From positions 57,275 to 121,274 of the forward strand of contig CANCSS010000003.1 of NCBI GenBank assembly GCA_947380905.1: a stretch of 64,000 bases of DNA. Direction: 5' to 3'. Position 1 is the first letter of the stretch. Each line of letters opens with the position of its first letter. The notes under the pieces are model-generated. The model had not been told where the DNA came from, did no database searches, and worked only from the letters and a program-made list of their open reading frames with translations. The stretch is from Chitinophagaceae bacterium. GTDB lineage: Bacteria > Bacteroidota > Bacteroidia > Chitinophagales > Chitinophagaceae. The position numbers were made by a program, and so were the translations under genes. Of this stretch, positions 28,573 to 39,240 are shown piece by piece.

Positions 28573-30951
28573 ATGGAATCCACCCTAGACGCTGTATCTA
28601 CCCAAGACATGCTCTCCTTTGATGCATTTCGAAACTCTGTTATTGCAGACTATCGAATGGCTTTAATGAGTAGAGAAGTGAGCTTGTTGGGCCGTAGGGA
28701 AGTTTTAACAGGGAAAGCCAAGTTTGGCATTTTTGGAGATGGTAAGGAAGTAGCTCAAGTGGCCCTCGCTAAATTTTTTCAAAAAGGTGATTTTAGAAGT
28801 GGTTATTACAGAGACCAAACTTTTATGTTTGCTATAGGCGTGTCCACCATTGAAGAATATTTTTCTCAATTGTATTCTGATGTGCACAATGACCCTTTTA
28901 GTGGTGGTAAAAATATGAATGCCCACTTTGCCACTGAATTTGTAGATAAAAAAGGAGCATGGAGTGAGCTGGTTAATAATTATAATATTTCTGCAGACAT
29001 TGCGCCCACTGCAGGTCAAATGGTGCGCGGCTTAGGATTGGCTTTTGCTTCTAATTGTTTTAGAAGTTCAAAACACAAAGAGCATTTTTCTAATTTAAGC
29101 AACAATGGGAATGAAGTTTGTTTTTGTACTATTGGTGATGCCAGTACCTCTGAAGGTCATTTTTGGGAAGTCGTGAATGCCGCTGGTTTAATGCAAGTGC
29201 CCTTGGCTATTTTTGTCTATGATGACGGTTATGGCATTTCAGTACCAACAAGTTTGCAAACAACAAAAGGTTCTATCTCGGAAGCATTGAAAGGATTAGA
29301 AATAGAGCAGGGGACTAACGGGATTAAAATTTATACAGTCAAAGGCTGGGACTATGCCGCCTTGTGTGAAACTTTTGAAGAAGGTATTTCATATACAAGG
29401 GATAACCATACGCCCGTTTTATTTCACATTCAAGAAATGACGCAACCGCAAGGACATTCTACCAGTGGAAGTCATGAAAGATATAAAACCTCCGAAAGAT
29501 TACAATGGGAAAGAGATTGGGATTGTAATAAAAAAATGCGCGAGTGGCTGCTGTTAAATGATTTGGCGACCGAAGATATTTTACAGACCCTAGAAACCGA
29601 AGTAAAAAAAGAGGTACGATTGTTGAAATTGGCTGCTTGGGAAAAATACATTGCACCTATCAAAGAAAAAATTAATCAAGGAGCAACATTGGTACAACAA
29701 GGCTTGCAGGAGACAGATCTAAAAATAGCGGCAGAATTAATTCATGAGTTGGTGCATAGCAGAGAGCCATTGAAAAGAGATATATTTAGAGCATTTAATT
29801 TGGTGCTTGAAAAAATGATTCATCATCCCAACAAAAAAGCGATTCGTCAATTTTTAGATGACTATTATCAACAGGAAGCTCCTTTTTACAGCAAGAATTT
29901 ATACAACGAAGGACCTTTAAGTACTTTGAATGTTTCAGTGGTAGATCCTATTTATCCTGCAGATGCAGCAATGCTTAATGGGTATGAAATATTGAATCAA
30001 TATTTTGATGCCTTGTTTGAGCAAAACCCTGCTGTATATGCTTTTGGGGAAGATTTAGGAAAAATAGGGGATGTCAATCAAGGGTTTGCAGGCTTACAAC
30101 TAAAGCACGGATCGGATCGCATTTTTGATACTGGAATTAGAGAGCAATCCATTATTGGACAAGCACACGGAATGGCGATGAGAGGGTTACGTCCTATTGC
30201 AGAAATTCAATACTTGGATTATTTATTGTATGGTTTACAAACTTTAAGTGATGACATTTCTACTTTGCATTATCGCAGCAATGGATTGCAAAGTAGTCCG
30301 GTTATTATTAGAACCAGAGGGCATCGTTTGGAGGGTATTTTTCATAGCGGCTCGCCTATGGGAGTTATTGTAAATGCATTAAGAGGCATGTTTGTTTGTG
30401 TTCCAAGAAATATGGTGCAGGCAGTTGGTATGTACAATACTTTATTGCGAGGAAATGATCCAGCTTTATTAATTGAATGCTTGAATGGTTATCGATTAAA
30501 GGAAACCATGCCATCTAATATTACCGAATTCACAGTTCCTTTAGGCAAGCCTGAAATTTTAAAAGAAGGAAAGGACATTACCGTTGTTTCTTATGGATCC
30601 ACTTTAAGAATTATTGAAGATGCCGCTGTTCGTTTGATGGACATGGACATTGATTGTGAAATTATGGATGTGCAAACTTTATTGCCATTTGATATCAATC
30701 ATCAAATTCTCGCTTCGCTTAAAAAAACCAATCGTATTATTTTTATTGATGAAGATGTGCCAGGCGGCGCAAGTGCTTATATGTACCAACAAGTTATAGA
30801 AGGGCAAGGAGGGTATCGTTGGTTGGATGTTGCAGCGCGTACTTTGAGTGCAAAAGCACATCGCCCTGCTTTTGCAAGCGATGGTGATTATTTTTCAAAA
30901 CCCAATACAGAGGAAATTATCAAAGTTATCTGTGAGATGATGGCGGAGTAA
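28573..30951 (+). CDS. Fused alpha/beta 2-oxoacid dehydrogenase E1 component
   Basis: TPP motif region GDASTSEGHFWEVVNAAGL; beta-like region VYAFGEDLGKIGDVNQGFAGL..RIFDTGIREQSIIGQAHGMA; internal ATG 28573 preferred. Confidence 0.9.
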   Translation: MESTLDAVSTQDMLSFDAFRNSVIADYRMALMSREVSLLGRREVLTGKAKFGIFGDGKEVAQVALAKFFQKGDFRSGYYRDQTFMFAIGVSTIEEYFSQLYSDVHNDPFSGGKNMNAHFATEFVDKKGAWSELVNNYNISADIAPTAGQMVRGLGLAFASNCFRSSKHKEHFSNLSNNGNEVCFCTIGDASTSEGHFWEVVNAAGLMQVPLAIFVYDDGYGISVPTSLQTTKGSISEALKGLEIEQGTNGIKIYTVKGWDYAALCETFEEGISYTRDNHTPVLFHIQEMTQPQGHSTSGSHERYKTSERLQWERDWDCNKKMREWLLLNDLATEDILQTLETEVKKEVRLLKLAAWEKYIAPIKEKINQGATLVQQGLQETDLKIAAELIHELVHSREPLKRDIFRAFNLVLEKMIHHPNKKAIRQFLDDYYQQEAPFYSKNLYNEGPLSTLNVSVVDPIYPADAAMLNGYEILNQYFDALFEQNPAVYAFGEDLGKIGDVNQGFAGLQLKHGSDRIFDTGIREQSIIGQAHGMAMRGLRPIAEIQYLDYLLYGLQTLSDDISTLHYRSNGLQSSPVIIRTRGHRLEGIFHSGSPMGVIVNALRGMFVCVPRNMVQAVGMYNTLLRGNDPALLIECLNGYRLKETMPSNITEFTVPLGKPEILKEGKDITVVSYGSTLRIIEDAAVRLMDMDIDCEIMDVQTLLPFDINHQILASLKKTNRIIFIDEDVPGGASAYMYQQVIEGQGGYRWLDVAARTLSAKAHRPAFASDGDYFSKPNTEEIIKVICEMMAE

Positions 30952-30967
30952 TTTTCTAAAGTCTTTC

Positions 30968-31690
30968 CTACCCCATATTGTGAAATACTTTGTTCACGTC
31001 TTCGTCCTCTTCCAATCTTTCAATTAATTTACTGATATCCTCTGCTTGTTCATCTGTAACAGGAACTGTGGTAGTAGGTATCCACTCTAGTTCGGCACTG
31101 ATAGGGTGTAAATCTTTATCTTCCAATGCTTTTTGTAAATTTCCAAAATCGGTAAAAGCACAGCGTAATACGATAATAGTATTTCCATTGTCGTCGTTGC
31201 TTTCTCCTAATTCATCTAAGCCGTGGTCAATTAAATCTAATTCTAAGTCGTCCATGTTTAAACCTTCTGGCTTTAATTTAAATACGCCCATTTTTTTAAA
31301 CTGAAAGCTTACACTACCCGAATTGCCTAAAGTACCTTGCCCTTTATTGAAATGACTTTTTACATTGGCTACCGTTCTTACATGGTTGTCTGTAGCGGTT
31401 TCTACTAATAAAGCCACACCATGTGGGGCATAACCTTCATACAATATTTCTTCATAGTTGCTGGTGTCTTTGCCCATGGCCCTTTTAATAGCTGCTTCTA
31501 CCCGGTCCTTTGGCATGCCTACGCTTCTGGCATTTTGGTAGCACCTTCTTAAAGCAGGATTGTCATCAGGATTTGGACCACTTGCTTTTACTGCAATTAC
31601 AATTTCTTTACCTATGCGGGTAAATTGCTTGGCCATACGATCAAATCTTTTGAACATCGTGGCTTTTCTTACTTCAAATATTCTTCCCAT
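30968..31690 (-). CDS. YebC/PmpR family DNA-binding regulatory protein
   Basis: [69 protein letters not shown]. Confidence 0.95.
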   Translation of the reverse strand: MGRIFEVRKATMFKRFDRMAKQFTRIGKEIVIAVKASGPNPDDNPALRRCYQNARSVGMPKDRVEAAIKRAMGKDTSNYEEILYEGYAPHGVALLVETATDNHVRTVANVKSHFNKGQGTLGNSGSVSFQFKKMGVFKLKPEGLNMDDLELDLIDHGLDELGESNDDNGNTIIVLRCAFTDFGNLQKALEDKDLHPISAELEWIPTTTVPVTDEQAEDISKLIERLEEDEDVNKVFHNMG

Positions 31691-31721
31691 GCTTATAAAT
31701 ATTAAGGTCTGTAAAAGTACG

Positions 31722-31757
31722 CAAAAAAAAATAGTCCCGATTTCTCAGGACTATTTT
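31722..31757 (-). terminator. Rho-independent terminator downstream of amino acid permease
   Basis: Minus strand reads AAAATAGTCC..GGACTATTTTTTTTT: 8-bp stem then T-run. Confidence 0.82.
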
Positions 31758-31775
31758 AATATGCAATAGTTGATA

Positions 31776-33269
31776 TTACTTATTCAAATTACTATGTTTA
31801 CGACCGTATACAAAGTATACTACCAATCCTAAAGCCATCCATGCAAAAGCTACTTTTAATGTTTGTGCATCTAAGGCAAATATCATTGCTAAGCAAATAA
31901 TAGCCCCTAAAATAGGTACCAATGGAACTAATGGAGTTTTAAATGGTCTTTCCATATTTGGAGATTTGCGTCTTAAAATCCAAATACCAGCACTAACTAG
32001 TACGAAAGCGAACAAGGTTCCAAATGAGGTTAAATCACCTGCTACATTGCCTGGTACAAATGCTGCAAATCCACCAACAAAAACAAACAAAATCCAGTTG
32101 GATTTGTAAGGAGTTCTATACTTAGGATGTAATTCAGAGAATACTTTAGGTAATAATCCGTCATTGGCCATAGAATAGAATACACGAGATTGTCCCATCA
32201 ACATCACTAATATTACCGAACTAAATCCTGCTAAAATAGCAACGGTTACAGCGGTTGCCAACCAACCATAGCCTGTCATGTAAGTAGATATAGCATAAGC
32301 AACAGAAGCCTCACGTCCTTTTAATGGATCTACAAAATCTTTCCAATTCGCAACGCCAGTTAAAACGTGTCCGAATAAAATATAAAGAATCGTACACACA
32401 ACCAAGGAGCCTAATATACCAATAGGCATATCTCTTTTTGGATTTTTTGCTTCCTGTGCTGCTGTAGATACCGCATCAAAACCAATGAAGGCAAAGAATA
32501 CAATAGCTGCACCACCTAAAACACCACCCCATCCATGTTTAAAGGCACCAGAGTAATCGGCGATGACTTTTCCAGAAGCGTCAATCAATGGCGGCTGTGT
32601 TGCTGGAATAAAATAAGGAGTATGATTTTCTGGTCTAATAAATTGCCAGCCTAAGATGATAAATAAAATCACAATGGCTACTTTAATAAATACGATGATG
32701 GCATTTACAATGGCTGACTCTTGCGTTCCTTTAATTAATAATAAGGTTAACAATAATAAAATGACCAATGCAGGTGCATTCATAATGCCATGGTGTAATA
32801 CGCCAGCTGCATCCGTGACACTTTCAAAAGGGGAATGGCTCCATTCATAAGGGATGCCTCCTCCCAGCAGCTTATTTAAATATTCACTCCAAGCAATGGA
32901 GACAGTAGCTGCGCCCAATGCATATTCCATAATTAAAGCCCATCCAATAATCCAGGCAACGGTTTCTCCCATGGTTACATAAGAATAAGCATAAGCACTT
33001 CCTGAAATAGGAATCATAGCTGCAAACTCAGCATAACACAATCCTGCAAATGCACAACCAATGGCTGCTACAATAAAAGATAAAGTGACTGCTGGTCCGG
33101 CTGCTTGCCCTGCTGCTGCAGCAGTTCTAACAAATAAGCCTGCCCCAATTATGGCTCCTACACCCAAAGCCACCAAATTTCCTGCACCCAAAGTGCGTTT
33201 TAATCCTTTGCCCCCATCATCGGCTTGGGCCAACATGGCAGTCAAATCCTTTTTTCTAAATAAACTCAT
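31776..33269 (-). CDS. APC-family amino acid permease
   Basis: LGAGNLVALGVGAIIGAGLFVRTAAAAGQAAGPAVTLSFIVAAIGCAFAGLCYAEFAAMIPISGSAYAYSYVTMGE. Confidence 0.94.
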   Translation of the reverse strand: MSLFRKKDLTAMLAQADDGGKGLKRTLGAGNLVALGVGAIIGAGLFVRTAAAAGQAAGPAVTLSFIVAAIGCAFAGLCYAEFAAMIPISGSAYAYSYVTMGETVAWIIGWALIMEYALGAATVSIAWSEYLNKLLGGGIPYEWSHSPFESVTDAAGVLHHGIMNAPALVILLLLTLLLIKGTQESAIVNAIIVFIKVAIVILFIILGWQFIRPENHTPYFIPATQPPLIDASGKVIADYSGAFKHGWGGVLGGAAIVFFAFIGFDAVSTAAQEAKNPKRDMPIGILGSLVVCTILYILFGHVLTGVANWKDFVDPLKGREASVAYAISTYMTGYGWLATAVTVAILAGFSSVILVMLMGQSRVFYSMANDGLLPKVFSELHPKYRTPYKSNWILFVFVGGFAAFVPGNVAGDLTSFGTLFAFVLVSAGIWILRRKSPNMERPFKTPLVPLVPILGAIICLAMIFALDAQTLKVAFAWMALGLVVYFVYGRKHSNLNK

Positions 33270-33456
33270 AATGATTTTTTTCAGTTAAAAATTAATACAC
33301 TTTAAAAGGGACCTTCTTGGGGTCCTGTAACTTTTACTATCTAGGTTGAAAAATAGCTCTTTTTTGGCAAAAAATCACCCCTTTTGCTTAAATATAGCTG
33401 CTTTTTTAGGCGTATTTTTTTCACAGTTAAGTCTTATATTGCGTTTATAACCGCCT

Positions 33457-34704
33457 ATGAAAAAAGCCAATAATTTGACTTTGTATATTGTAGTTGCCAT
33501 GATTGCAGGTGCTGTTTTGGGCTATTTTATACATGAGCATTACGAACCCGCAGCTATCGAAGTTTTCTCGAAAAATATTAAGCTGCTAACAACCATTTTT
33601 TTAAGATTGATTCAAATGGTTATTGCGCCATTGGTTTTTACCACTTTGGTAGTAGGCATTTCAAAATTAGGCGATCTTAAAACCGTAGGTCGGGTAGGTG
33701 GAAAAGCCATGCTTTGGTTTGTGAGCGCTTCTTTAATTAGTTTACTTATTGGTATGGTATTAGTGAATATTCTTAAACCAGGAGAAGGCATTGCTTTAAC
33801 AAATGTCGATGTAACGGGTGCCAGTGACTTGGTGGGTAAAACACAAGCATTTAGTTTGCCAGGTTTTATTGATCATGTTTTTCCTAAAAGCATGTTTGAA
33901 GCCTTGGCCAACAATGAAATTTTACAAATTGTCATCTTTAGCGTTTTCTTTGGAGTAGCCGCTGCGGCCATGGGTCAAAAAACAAAAGGTTTGATGTTGG
34001 CTTTTGAAAATGGCGCACATATCATTTTAAAAATGGTGGGGTATGTAATGAACTTTGCTCCCATCGGAGTATTTGGAGCCATTGCTTCGGTAATAGCTAC
34101 CAAGGGCTTATCCATTTTTATTTTTTACGGAAAATACTTGTTGTATTTTTTAATAGGTATTGGGGTGTTGTGGATCTTTTTAATTACGATAGGTTTTATC
34201 ATATTAAAAAAGAGAATGCCTTCTTTGTTAAGGGTCATTACCAATCCATTGGTGATTGCTTTTAGTACCACCAGTAGTGAGGCTGTGTTTCCTAAATTAA
34301 CAGAGGAGTTGGAACGTTTTGGTTGTAAGGATAAGATTGTATCCTTCCTATTGCCATTGGGTTATTCTTTTAATTTAGATGGTAGTATGATGTACATGAC
34401 ATTTGCTAGTATGGCCATTGCGCAAGCGTATGGCATACATTTAGATATAGGAACACAATTAACCATGTTATTGGTATTGATGTTAACGAGCAAAGGAATT
34501 GCTGGTGTACCTAGGGCTTCTTTGGTAGTGGTCACAGCTACTTGTGCCATGTTTCATATTCCACCCGAAGGCATTGCTTTAATTTTACCGATTGATCATT
34601 TCTGCGATATGTTTCGTTCCGCTACCAATGTTTTGGGCAATAGCTTGGCCACTACCGTGGTAAGTAAATGGGAGGGAGCTTTAGAATTACCTACCCAAGA
34701 ATAA
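33457..34704 (+). CDS. Dicarboxylate/amino acid:cation (Na+ or H+) symporter
   Basis: RLIQMVIAPLVFTTLVVGISKLGDLKTVGRVGGKAM; AFSTTSSEAVFPK; LGYSFNLDGSMMYMTFASMAIAQ. Confidence 0.94.
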   Translation: MKKANNLTLYIVVAMIAGAVLGYFIHEHYEPAAIEVFSKNIKLLTTIFLRLIQMVIAPLVFTTLVVGISKLGDLKTVGRVGGKAMLWFVSASLISLLIGMVLVNILKPGEGIALTNVDVTGASDLVGKTQAFSLPGFIDHVFPKSMFEALANNEILQIVIFSVFFGVAAAAMGQKTKGLMLAFENGAHIILKMVGYVMNFAPIGVFGAIASVIATKGLSIFIFYGKYLLYFLIGIGVLWIFLITIGFIILKKRMPSLLRVITNPLVIAFSTTSSEAVFPKLTEELERFGCKDKIVSFLLPLGYSFNLDGSMMYMTFASMAIAQAYGIHLDIGTQLTMLLVLMLTSKGIAGVPRASLVVVTATCAMFHIPPEGIALILPIDHFCDMFRSATNVLGNSLATTVVSKWEGALELPTQE

Positions 34705-34715
34705 TTATAAAAAGT

Positions 34716-35387
34716 ATGTTTTATTTGTTAGATGCATTTCATTGGAGTCAATTATTACAACCTCAATATTATATTGAAAATGGAGGTCTGTGGTTGTTGT
34801 TGTTTGTAGTATTTGCAGAAACTGGATTGTTTTTTGGATTTTTTTTACCTGGTGACAGTTTGCTTTTTGTAGCAGGCATTTATAGTGCGCCTTTGGCCGC
34901 TCAAATTTTTGTAAGCGAAAATGAATGGGTTAACTTATTGGTTATATTCTCTTTTATTTCTATAGCTGGCATCTTGGGCAATGGAGTGGGTTATCGCATT
35001 GGGAAAAAAGTAGGTCCCGCTATGTATGATTGGAAAGAGAATTTCTTTTTTAAGAAAAAGTATTTAGTGCAGGCACATGATTTTTACGAAAAGCATGGCG
35101 GGCGTGCCATCGTAATTGCTAGGTTTATTCCTATTGTACGCACTTTTGCACCAATTGTAGCCGGGATTGTTAAGATGGATAAAAACAAATTTGTTTACAA
35201 TAATTTTGTGGGCAGTATTATTTGGGTAGCTACCATGCTTTGTGCAGGTCATTTTTTACAATCTTATATTTTAACTCATTTTCAATTTGATTTAAAAAAG
35301 CATTTGGAAGTAATTGTATTGGGCATTGTATTTTTTACTACTGCACCAGTGATTGTCCAAGTTTTAAAACATAAATCTATTAAATAA
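34716..35387 (+). CDS. DedA family membrane protein
   Basis: FGFFLPGDSLLFVAGIYS, GYRIGKKVG, EKHGGRAIVIARFIPIVRTFAPIVAG; ATG at 34716 preferred. Confidence 0.93.
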   Translation: MFYLLDAFHWSQLLQPQYYIENGGLWLLLFVVFAETGLFFGFFLPGDSLLFVAGIYSAPLAAQIFVSENEWVNLLVIFSFISIAGILGNGVGYRIGKKVGPAMYDWKENFFFKKKYLVQAHDFYEKHGGRAIVIARFIPIVRTFAPIVAGIVKMDKNKFVYNNFVGSIIWVATMLCAGHFLQSYILTHFQFDLKKHLEVIVLGIVFFTTAPVIVQVLKHKSIK

Positions 35388-35409
35388 CTAATTTTTTATT
35401 GAAAAGCGT

Positions 35410-36660
35410 ATGACCACAAATAAACAAATAGGACTTCTTTCTTTACCAGTTTTTGTAGCTGCCTTGGGTTATTTTGTTGACGTATATGATTTGCTGTTAT
35501 TTACTATTGTAAGACAACCTAGTGTCATGAGTTTAGGTTCGACGGTCGAAACCATTATAGTAGACAGCGCGCATATTATCAATTGGCAAATGTCGGGTTT
35601 GTTAATAGGAGGAATTTTATGGGGTGTGTTGGGGGATAAGAAAGGAAGATTAAAAGTTTTGTTTGGGTCCATTATCCTTTATTCCGTAGCTAACTTTTTA
35701 ACTTCCTTTGTTCATACAGTAGATCAATATGCGTATTGTAGATTTATAGGAGGTATAGGTTTGGCAGGAGAATTAGGAGCAGGCATTACATTGGTTTCAG
35801 AAATGTTGCCTAAAAATAAAAGAGGAATTGGCACCTCCCTAGTGGCAGGCATTGGTTTGTTTGGAGCGGTATTCGCTTACTTTACTTTTAAATTTACTGC
35901 AGACTGGAGATTGTGTTATCAAATTGGTGGTGTGCTTGGATTTTTCTTATTAATTCTTCGTGTTAAAGTAGCAGAGTCCTTTATGTTTGAAGCTACAAAA
36001 GCGGCCAATATTTCTAAGGGAAATTTTTTAATGTTTTTTAGTTCTTATAAACGTTTTTCAAAATACATCAAGGCTATTTTAATAGGATTGCCTACTTGGT
36101 TTGTGATTGGAGTGATGGTAAATTATAGTAATAAATTTGCTGCGGGGTTGTACGGTGTTAATTTAATTGATTCGGGCAAGTCGGTGATGTTTGCTTACAT
36201 TGGAATTGCCTTGGGCGATTTATTGATTGGATATGTGAGTCAATATTTCAAAAGCAGAAAAAAAGCGCTTTTGGTTTTCTACTCATTGAGTATCATTGGG
36301 ATGGTTTTATTTTTTAGTAGTGTCAATGACAATGATGACAGAATGTACATGATATGTGGCTTGCTTGGTTTTAGTACCGGCTATTGGGCTATTTTTAATA
36401 CCATGGCAGCGGAACAATTTGGCACCAATTTGAGAGCTACAGCAGCTACTACCATTCCTAATATGGTAAGGGGCGCATTGCCTTTAATTAACTTTTTATT
36501 CCTTGATATATTACAAAAGAAATTAGGCTGGAGCATTGTTCAGAGCGGCATTTTTACAGGGGCAACCGTGATGCTGATTACTTTGATCGCTTTTGTATTT
36601 ACAGAGGAGACTTACCACAAGGATTTGGATTATTTAGAATACGACCAGCCACTTCCATAG
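35410..36660 (+). CDS. MFS transporter
   Basis: GYFVDVYDLLLFTIVRQPS, WGVLGDKKGRLKVLFGSI, GGIGLAGELGAGITLVSEMLPKNKRGIGT. Confidence 0.92.
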   Translation: MTTNKQIGLLSLPVFVAALGYFVDVYDLLLFTIVRQPSVMSLGSTVETIIVDSAHIINWQMSGLLIGGILWGVLGDKKGRLKVLFGSIILYSVANFLTSFVHTVDQYAYCRFIGGIGLAGELGAGITLVSEMLPKNKRGIGTSLVAGIGLFGAVFAYFTFKFTADWRLCYQIGGVLGFFLLILRVKVAESFMFEATKAANISKGNFLMFFSSYKRFSKYIKAILIGLPTWFVIGVMVNYSNKFAAGLYGVNLIDSGKSVMFAYIGIALGDLLIGYVSQYFKSRKKALLVFYSLSIIGMVLFFSSVNDNDDRMYMICGLLGFSTGYWAIFNTMAAEQFGTNLRATAATTIPNMVRGALPLINFLFLDILQKKLGWSIVQSGIFTGATVMLITLIAFVFTEETYHKDLDYLEYDQPLP

Positions 36661-36670
36661 TCTATTAAGT

Positions 36671-37666
36671 ATGCGTTTATTATTTATACGTTTTTCTTCT
36701 ATTGGTGATATTGTACTTACCACCCCGGCGATTCGTTGTGCCAAACAACAAATACCTGGAGTAGAGATACATTTTCTAACCAAATTAGCGATGAGGGATT
36801 TAGTGGATTCAAATCCATGCATCGATCATTTTCATTATTTAGACAAGGACATCAACAAGACTATTGCTGCTTTAAAAAAAATACAATTCGATTATGTGAT
36901 TGATTTACATCACAATATAAGATCTTGGAAGATAAAAAAAGCATTGGGTGTAAAAGCATTCAGTTATCAAAAATTAAGTATTAGAAAATTACTTTTGGCA
37001 AAATTGCATATTAATCTATTGCCAGATACCCATGTTTGTGACAGGTATTTGGACACTTTAAAATATTTCAATGTAACCAATGATGGGAAGGGTTTAGATT
37101 ATTTTTTTCCAGCCAAGAATACTTTTACTGCAGCAAATTTACCTACCAGTCATCAAGCTGGTTTTATTGCTTTTGTGATTGGGGCTTCTTATTATAATAA
37201 AAAAATGCCTGTAGATAAATGGATCCGCTTGGCACAGCAAATAAAAATGCCCATCGTTCTTGTAGGGGGCAAAGAAGATATGGTAGATGCCAATCTAATG
37301 GCGCAAGCTAATGCCAGTAGTATTTACAATGCTTGCGGTAAATACAGTATTCAAGAATCGGCCAATATCTTACAAATGGCCAAACTGGTCGTGTCGCATG
37401 ATACGGGATTCTTGCATGTGGCTGCTGCTTTAAAAAAACCAACCATTACAATTTGGGGAGCAACCAGTCCTGCTTTACAATTTGAAGCCTATTATCCAAG
37501 TCAAACTACAACACCTCATTATAATGCGATAGTCCCTTATTTACCTTGCCAACCCTGTACCAAACAAGGTGATCAGCATTGTCCACAAGGGCATTTTGCT
37601 TGCATGCAAAATCAAGATATCCATCTCATCGCTAATAAAGTAAAGGAATACCTGCTCATTCAATAG
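36671..37666 (+). CDS. Glycosyltransferase family 9 (heptosyltransferase-like)
   Basis: MRLLFIRFSSIGDIVLTTPAIRCAKQQ; VVSHDTGFLHVAAALKKPTITIWGATSP. Confidence 0.92.
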   Translation: MRLLFIRFSSIGDIVLTTPAIRCAKQQIPGVEIHFLTKLAMRDLVDSNPCIDHFHYLDKDINKTIAALKKIQFDYVIDLHHNIRSWKIKKALGVKAFSYQKLSIRKLLLAKLHINLLPDTHVCDRYLDTLKYFNVTNDGKGLDYFFPAKNTFTAANLPTSHQAGFIAFVIGASYYNKKMPVDKWIRLAQQIKMPIVLVGGKEDMVDANLMAQANASSIYNACGKYSIQESANILQMAKLVVSHDTGFLHVAAALKKPTITIWGATSPALQFEAYYPSQTTTPHYNAIVPYLPCQPCTKQGDQHCPQGHFACMQNQDIHLIANKVKEYLLIQ

Positions 37667-37680
37667 CTGTCAAAGAAAAA

Positions 37681-37715
37681 GCCTTCTTTCGAAGATGCAT
37701 CGAAAGAAGGCTTTT
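37681..37715. terminator. Bidirectional terminator between convergent GT9 and mdh genes
   Basis: GCCTTCTTTCGA-AGATGCA-TCGAAAGAAGGC followed by TTTT, preceded by AAAAA. Confidence 0.85.
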
Positions 37716-37746
37716 GTATATAAAGCTTTAGCTTATTTTGATAGTA

Positions 37747-38676
37747 TTACAATGTTTTTAAAACATCGTTCATATTTCTTACTGCATCTGCACTTTTGTT
37801 AAAAGCAGCTTGCTCATCGGCAGACAAATCCATTTCTACAATTTTTTCCCAGCCATTTTTCCCAATCACTACAGGTACACCTAAGCAAATGTCCTTTTGG
37901 CCATATTCTCCATTCAGGCTTACACAACAAGTAAATAATTTTTTCTCATCTCTTACGATACTTTCTACCAATGCAGCTCCTGCAGCTCCTGGTGCATACC
38001 AAGCAGAAGTGCCTAATAATTTAGTTAAAGTGGCACCTCCCACCATGGTGTCATTGATAATTTTTTCTTGTTGTGCAGCATCTAAGAATTTTGTAACAGG
38101 AATGCTATTCCAAGTAGCATGCTTTATTAATGGAATCATCGTGGTATCACCATGGCCACCAACTACCAATGCATTTAAATCGGAAGGGCTACAATTTAAG
38201 GTAGTGCTTAATTGATACTTGAAACGAGCGCTGTCTAAAGTTCCGCCCATACCTATAATTTTATTTTTTGCCAATCCAGTAGATTGCAATGCCAAATAAG
38301 TCATCGTATCCATAGGGTTGCTAATAACAATGATAATTGCATTGGGAGAAAACTTTAAAATATTTTCACATACCCCTTTTACAATTCCTGCATTGGTACC
38401 TATTAATTCTTCTCGGGTCATACCTGGTTTGCGAGGTAAGCCAGAAGTAATCACCACCACATCAGAGTTGGCAGTTTTAGAGTAATCATTGGTGCTTCCG
38501 CTGATTCTTGTATCAAAACCAAGTAATGCGGCTGTTTGCATCATGTCCTGTGCTTTGCCTTCTGCAAATCCTTCTTTGATGTCTAACAAAACCAATTCTT
38601 GTGCTAATTCTTTGCGGGCAATATTGTCTGCACATGTTGCGCCTACTGCTCCTGCACCAACTACGGTAACTTTCAT
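37747..38676 (-). CDS. mdh: Malate dehydrogenase
   Basis: MKVTVVGAGAVGATCADNIA, LPRKPGMTREELIGTNAGI, VISNPMDTMTYLA, GGHGDTTMIPL. Confidence 0.94.
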   Translation of the reverse strand: MKVTVVGAGAVGATCADNIARKELAQELVLLDIKEGFAEGKAQDMMQTAALLGFDTRISGSTNDYSKTANSDVVVITSGLPRKPGMTREELIGTNAGIVKGVCENILKFSPNAIIIVISNPMDTMTYLALQSTGLAKNKIIGMGGTLDSARFKYQLSTTLNCSPSDLNALVVGGHGDTTMIPLIKHATWNSIPVTKFLDAAQQEKIINDTMVGGATLTKLLGTSAWYAPGAAGAALVESIVRDEKKLFTCCVSLNGEYGQKDICLGVPVVIGKNGWEKIVEMDLSADEQAAFNKSADAVRNMNDVLKTL

Positions 38677-38725
38677 ATAATGTTATTTTTAATGTATTGA
38701 ACTATTTTTTCCGGGGCAAAGTTAA

Positions 38726-39229
38726 CTAATTGCTTTCTATTATTTTAGCCAATTCAAAAACATCTGCGCCTTGTTCATAAACTTTTAATAAACTGCCTTT
38801 TAGGTACAAGGCCATAAAGGGGGTCATTCTAGGTCTAAAAAACGTAGGAATACTATAGCTTGGGTCACGGCCAATCACCATATTAGGTTGGTTGACGATA
38901 TTGTACTTAACAGCAAACTTCTTAATGGACTCCATATCGCGATAGCTGTCCCAAATAAACAATACGTTTTTAAACTTCTCGGGGTACTTATTAATTTCAG
39001 CAGCTTCTTTTTCACAATGCGGGCAGTCTGGGCTAAATATAATAATACAGGTGAACTTGTATTTAGGCAGTTGTTTATTGGTAATTTCTTTTCCATCGAT
39101 TCCTGTAATTGAAAAAGCAGGTATTTTATTGTCTTTTAAATAAGGGGCATTGGGATCTACGGTTGGGGATTGTGCTTGAATTTGAGCGATAAAAAATACG
39201 CCCAAGACTAAAGTTAAAAAATACTTCAT
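38726..39229 (-). CDS. Secreted thioredoxin-like/TlpA-type redoxin (CPHC active site)
   Basis: Signal peptide; PAFSITGIDGKEITNKQLPKYKFTCIIIFSPDCPHCEKEAAEIN. Confidence 0.85.
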   Translation of the reverse strand: MKYFLTLVLGVFFIAQIQAQSPTVDPNAPYLKDNKIPAFSITGIDGKEITNKQLPKYKFTCIIIFSPDCPHCEKEAAEINKYPEKFKNVLFIWDSYRDMESIKKFAVKYNIVNQPNMVIGRDPSYSIPTFFRPRMTPFMALYLKGSLLKVYEQGADVFELAKIIESN

Positions 39230-39240
39230 ATTGGTTTTAT

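Noticed and set aside
28573-30951. Fused E1 alpha/beta as a novel fusion
   Set aside because: Fused 2-oxoacid dehydrogenase E1 proteins of this size are already common in Bacteroidota.
37796-38215. 139-aa plus-strand ORF
   Set aside because: Antisense to mdh; no independent support.
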